Origin: Desulfobacterales bacterium
GTDB lineage: Bacteria > Desulfobacterota > Desulfobacteria > Desulfobacterales > JAFDCJ01
Direction: 5' to 3'
DNA length: 6,858 bases
Assembly (NCBI GenBank): GCA_020345785.1
Contig: CP070771.1
Coordinates: 4,425,933-4,432,790, forward strand
Shown here: positions 4,626 to 6,858 of the stretch, piece by piece
Layout of the letters: every line of letters begins with the position of its first letter
How positions within the stretch are numbered: the stretch's first letter is position 1
Notes under the pieces: generated by a model
Seen by the model: the letters and a program-made list of their open reading frames with translations, nothing else
The model's database searches: none
What the model was told of the DNA's origin: nothing
Made by a program: the position numbers and the translations under genes

Positions 4626-5237
4626 ATGCAGATCATACAGGAAATAGGATTGCAAGCCATTGAGATTTTAACGCTAATCTTCGGCGTTCTGGGGATAACG
4701 TTTTCGGTTTTGCTGCTGTTTTCACCCAACCTGACCAAATCCCTGAGCAATATCCTCAATCGCAGGATAAATTTTGATGAAAAGATTGATTTCCTGGATA
4801 AAGATATTGAGATTGCGCATTTTTTTTACAACCACCATATTCTGATCGGACTTGTGTTAGTCGGAGGATCTGCTTTTTCCCTCTTTTTTTTCTATTTTTC
4901 CCTGGATGTTGCAAAGTTTACCAGAGTATTTCTCGGTTCTCAAAATTCCACTCTTTTTCCTGTAATAATAATTAATTCAATTAGTTGGATCGGAAAAATA
5001 GCATGTCTCTTCGGCCTGTTTTATGGATTTTTGCTTGTTTTGGCGCCGGGCAAAATGAGGCAGATAGAGAGTAAGTTGAATTCATGGTTCGAAACAAAAT
5101 CCATCATCGAAAAGCTTGACAAATCCGGAAGCGACCTTGACTCTTTCATCTTCCGGCATCCAATTTGGGTGGGACTGACAGGAGCTGTTCTCTCATTCTT
5201 TCTCCTATCCCTGTCGATCATCAATTTGCTCGAATAG
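4626..5237 (+). CDS. Four-helix membrane protein with internal two-helix duplication
   Basis: This is a 203-aa inner-membrane protein of unrecognised family. The ATG at 4626 follows GAGGA (4615-4619) with 6-nt spacing. Hydrophobic helices lie at about 13-33, 72-92, 111-139 and 180-201. The two halves align: helix, then P34 / P141, LN (44-45 / 151-152), LDK (57-59 / 164-166), F (66 / 174), H (70 / 178), GL (75-76 / 183-184), helix. The alignment is gap-free at an offset of 107 residues up to the LDK motif, with one added residue after it. Each unit is thus helix, about 40-residue hydrophilic loop rich in charge, helix. With an even helix number, both loops should be on the same side, probably the cytoplasm by positive-inside logic (KSLSNILNRR, GKMRQIESK). 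Function is unknown. It is 93 nt after the 231-aa gene and 127 nt before another membrane-protein gene. Confidence 0.8.
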   Translation: MQIIQEIGLQAIEILTLIFGVLGITFSVLLLFSPNLTKSLSNILNRRINFDEKIDFLDKDIEIAHFFYNHHILIGLVLVGGSAFSLFFFYFSLDVAKFTRVFLGSQNSTLFPVIIINSISWIGKIACLFGLFYGFLLVLAPGKMRQIESKLNSWFETKSIIEKLDKSGSDLDSFIFRHPIWVGLTGAVLSFFLLSLSIINLLE

Positions 5238-5364
5238 CTGGAGATTCAAAATCCTGCCGCCCCTGCGATTCTTCGCCCGGGGGCAGATGGTATTTCCAGG
5301 CCATTGACATTCACTGGCAAATTGCTTATCGTCATTTTTCTAAAATAAAAAAAAGGAACCGTCG

Positions 5365-5796
5365 GTGACCAGCAACGATTTTACAACTTTTCCTCCGCAG
5401 AGAATGGAAAATGAATTCCCATGGGGCATTTGGGCTGTTGGCTGGCTTGCGCTTGTCAAAGCTTTTCTGTGGGTGGCATATGAACCGGTTCAACAGGATC
5501 ATATCCTCCAACTCATGGGTTATAAATACCTATTGAATATCCCTTTACTGGTCATTTTCGGTATTGGCGTATGGAACTTACGAAGGTGGGCTGTATGGGG
5601 AATTCTGTTGGTATCCATTGGCAATCTGGTATTTTTTATTGTCAATTCCCGGACCTTAAATGCTGTTTTGGTGCAATCGGAAGTGCCTTTATACTCGATT
5701 ATCCTGTCAATTGTTACCTTGCTGTGCAACGGACCGCTCGGTGACTTTTTAATTCTCTGTGCCGCCCCCCTTATGCTGAAGCATACCCAGCGCTAA
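5365..5796 (+). CDS. Small four-helix integral membrane protein, 143 aa
   Basis: The frame starts at GTG 5365, preceded by AAGGAA (5353-5358) with 6-nt spacing; the ATG at codon 14 is a less supported alternative. Four hydrophobic segments are visible, near residues 20-39, 55-71, 75-93 and 109-137, the last long and interrupted by CNGPLGD. A polar N-terminus carries no signal peptide. There are no catalytic motifs or conserved charged pairs that point to a transporter or enzyme. The R-R-W after helix 2 (NLRRWAVWG) is typical of tight cytoplasmic hairpins in small polytopic proteins. It is the second predicted membrane protein in the run. I do not recognise a family. Confidence 0.72.
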   Translation: MTSNDFTTFPPQRMENEFPWGIWAVGWLALVKAFLWVAYEPVQQDHILQLMGYKYLLNIPLLVIFGIGVWNLRRWAVWGILLVSIGNLVFFIVNSRTLNAVLVQSEVPLYSIILSIVTLLCNGPLGDFLILCAAPLMLKHTQR

Positions 5797-5934
5797 ACAT
5801 TCAGCCGGGTTGATGCCGATATCACCACTCCCGATTTTTATGTGCGGTGGGTAAAATCTAAAGGTTTTGATGTTTCTGCCGATATTTGGTTTCAGGAAAC
5901 ACCCTCTGCAGTTTTTAAGGCGGAAACAGTCTGA
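5797..5934 (+). pseudogene. Possible 3' remnant of a gene, no usable start
   Basis: Right after the stop of the preceding gene, the same frame stays open for 45 codons to a TGA at 5932-5934 that overlaps the ATG of the next gene (TGATG). The translation is not repetitive and looks protein-like (VDADITTPDFYVRW, KGFDVSADIWFQETPSAVFK). No ATG or TTG start exists; a GTG at 5842 would give only 30 residues and lacks a ribosome binding site. It may be the tail of a gene lost by deletion, or a very small coupled gene. Forty-five random codons stay open about one time in nine, so openness alone proves little. Confidence 0.25.
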
Positions 5935-6137
5935 TGAAAATAAAGTTTCTTTTCTGGAGTTCTATTTTGTGTTTTGCCCTGGGATTATGCACCAGGGACA
6001 GCGCTTTATTCTATTTCTTTTCGATTCACCTTTTCATGCTTTTCATTGGCGTGGGTCTTCATAAACTCACCGGCAATTCTCAAGCCGGCGCGGCAGTGGA
6101 GCCGCTTCCGGAAGCATCGGAGACCGGCAAGAACTAA
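5934..6137 (+). CDS. Small two-helix membrane protein, 67 aa
   Basis: MKIKFLFWSS starts at ATG 5934. Two hydrophobic segments (about 4-20 and 25-42) are followed by a polar, Ala/Glu-rich tail of about 25 residues. The first segment could be mistaken for a lipoprotein signal, but LGLC has Leu instead of Gly/Ala/Ser before the Cys. Ribosome binding is weak (GGCGGA around 5919-5924), although the TGATG overlap with an upstream open frame would allow coupling. The stop is 7 nt from the stop of the convergent lemA. Function is unknown; it could be a small accessory subunit of the neighbouring membrane proteins, by position only. Confidence 0.55.
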   Translation: MKIKFLFWSSILCFALGLCTRDSALFYFFSIHLFMLFIGVGLHKLTGNSQAGAAVEPLPEASETGKN

Positions 6138-6144
6138 TTCAATG

Positions 6145-6720
6145 CTAAAATTTTACTTTTGGAGCTTCTTTTTCCGCCTCCGGAATTTCATAATACTCTG
6201 CCGCTGATACACCGGCCAGCAAGGCATAGAGTCTACCGAAAAAGGTCCGGATGTAGGTGTTCAACATCTGGACCGAATCGTTATAGCGTTTTCTTTCAAC
6301 CGCGATTCTATTTTCCGTTCCTTCGAGACTGTCTTGAAGCCTGAGAAAAGATTGATTGGCTTTGAGATCCGGATAGCGCTCCTGAAGCAGCAGCAGTCTG
6401 GCAAGGGCGCCTTCAAGGCGGTTGGCACTCTGGATTTGGCTCTTTAAGTCTTTCGCCTGAAAGTATTGAGTCCTGGCCTGGGCGATATTTTCAAAAATCT
6501 CTTTTTCATGTTGGGCATATCCTTTAACGGTTTCCACCAGATTCGGGATAAGGTCGTAGCGGCGTTTCAGTTGGTTCTCGACCTGGGCCCACTTACCTTT
6601 CACGTCTTCTTCCATGGTAATCACCCGATTGTAACCGCCAATCAGCTTGCCGCCCACGATAAACAGCAACAATACGGTGACACCCATTATAACCAGCACG
6701 ACTTTTAACGCATTTGACAT
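6145..6720 (-). CDS. lemA: LemA family protein
   Basis: This 191-aa protein has the full LemA pattern: one N-terminal membrane helix (about 6-27), then YNRVITMEEDVKGKWAQVEN (30-49), LKRRYDLIPNLVETVKGYA (51-69), HEKEIFENIAQAR (71-83), YPDLKANQSFLRLQDSLEGT (116-135), ENRIAVERKRYND (136-148) and NTYIRTFFG (154-162). The family is a single-span anchor with a long helical bundle; its biochemical role is poorly defined, though relatives often sit beside HtpX-like proteases or TPM-domain proteins. Neither partner is next to it in this window, but the upstream side is cut off. The start has GGAGG (complement of 6726-6730) 5 nt before ATG. It is convergent with the 3837-6137 run, and no terminator is visible in the 7-nt gap between stops. 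Confidence 0.95.
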   Translation of the reverse strand: MSNALKVVLVIMGVTVLLLFIVGGKLIGGYNRVITMEEDVKGKWAQVENQLKRRYDLIPNLVETVKGYAQHEKEIFENIAQARTQYFQAKDLKSQIQSANRLEGALARLLLLQERYPDLKANQSFLRLQDSLEGTENRIAVERKRYNDSVQMLNTYIRTFFGRLYALLAGVSAAEYYEIPEAEKEAPKVKF

Positions 6721-6757
6721 AAGAGCCTCCGTTTGTGAATTGCGAGTCCAAACTTCT

Positions 6758-6786
6758 AGTATGTTGCAATCAATAAAGTTTTTGAA
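6758..6786 (-). promoter_or_regulatory. lemA: Candidate promoter for lemA
   Basis: On the minus strand, TTCAAA (complement of 6781-6786) and CATACT (complement of 6758-6763) are spaced by 17 bp, each four of six to the sigma-70 consensus. The leader would be about 30 nt and contain the GGAGG site. A 7-bp array lies 18 bp further upstream. Confidence 0.3.
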
Positions 6787-6804
6787 TATTTGTTCAGCTC
6801 GTTA

Positions 6805-6858
6805 CAGAAATTCGAAATTCGAAGCACGAAATTCGAAACAAATCCCAAATCCAAAGGT
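6805..6858. repeat. Third degenerate 7-bp array, unit TCGAAAT, cut by window edge
   Basis: From 6805 the sequence reads as 7-bp units: CAGAAAT, TCGAAAT, TCGAAGC and so on to 6839, then a switch to AAATCCC, AAATCCA (6840-6853). The first five units agree with their neighbours at 4-5 of 7 positions, and the last two complete units at 6 of 7. The array runs off the window. It contains overlapping TTCGAA palindromes, so it can also self-pair. It lies in the upstream region of lemA. Confidence 0.7.

Noticed and set aside
5254..5286. Hairpin after the duplicated membrane-protein gene (CTGCC/GGCAG plus C/G tract with a bulge)
   Set aside because: The stem is imperfect and no T-run follows, so it is not supported as a terminator.
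5165..5368. 67-codon plus-strand frame between the two membrane-protein genes
   Set aside because: It overlaps the end of the 4626 gene in another frame, has no ribosome binding site and unconvincing composition.
5934..6137. Lipoprotein signal in the 67-aa protein
   Set aside because: The residue before Cys19 is Leu, which does not fit a lipobox, and a second membrane helix follows.

Overview
The window looks like a piece of chromosome from an anaerobic, probably uncultured bacterium, most likely of the Desulfobacterota (Desulfobacterales-like). This is inference. It rests on a cysteine-rich Fe-S protein behind a TetR regulator, on gene style, and on degenerate 7-bp repeats between genes, which I associate from memory with environmental genomes of this kind. 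There are no rRNA, tRNA, transposase, phage or CRISPR genes to fix the taxonomy.

Layout: (1) 1-1640 holds the 3' part of a TetR/AcrR regulator and, 54 nt later, a 353-aa Fe-S protein that joins a winged-helix-like N-terminus to two C-terminal 4Fe-4S motifs. They probably form one unit. (2) 1641-1944 is non-coding and consists mostly of two 7-bp-period arrays. It ends in a perfect TATAAT just before (3) a complete 455-aa SF2 helicase of the XPB/UvsW type (1945-3312). (4) 3313-3836 is a 524-bp gap without a convincing gene but rich in inverted repeats. These include an 11-bp pair, a terminator-like hairpin, a 10-bp pair whose right arm lies in a repeat shared with the gap at 1862-1880, and an 18-of-20-bp palindrome next to a promoter-like sequence. 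(5) 3837-6137 is a same-strand run: an unrecognised 231-aa soluble protein, a four-helix membrane protein built from a duplicated two-helix unit, a four-helix 143-aa membrane protein, a possible gene remnant, and a 67-aa two-helix protein. (6) lemA lies convergently on the minus strand (6145-6720), and a third 7-bp-period array (6805 to the window edge) sits upstream of it.

The best supported functions are the helicase, LemA, the TetR regulator and the Fe-S protein. The 3837-6137 cluster is hypothetical; three predicted membrane proteins in a row suggest envelope work but no specific pathway. The most unusual signal is in the DNA between genes. Three arrays (1643-1761, 1795-1906, 6805-6853) differ in sequence but keep a strict 7-bp period, and the first is G-rich enough to form a G-quadruplex. 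I see no recognisable novel defence or mobile system.
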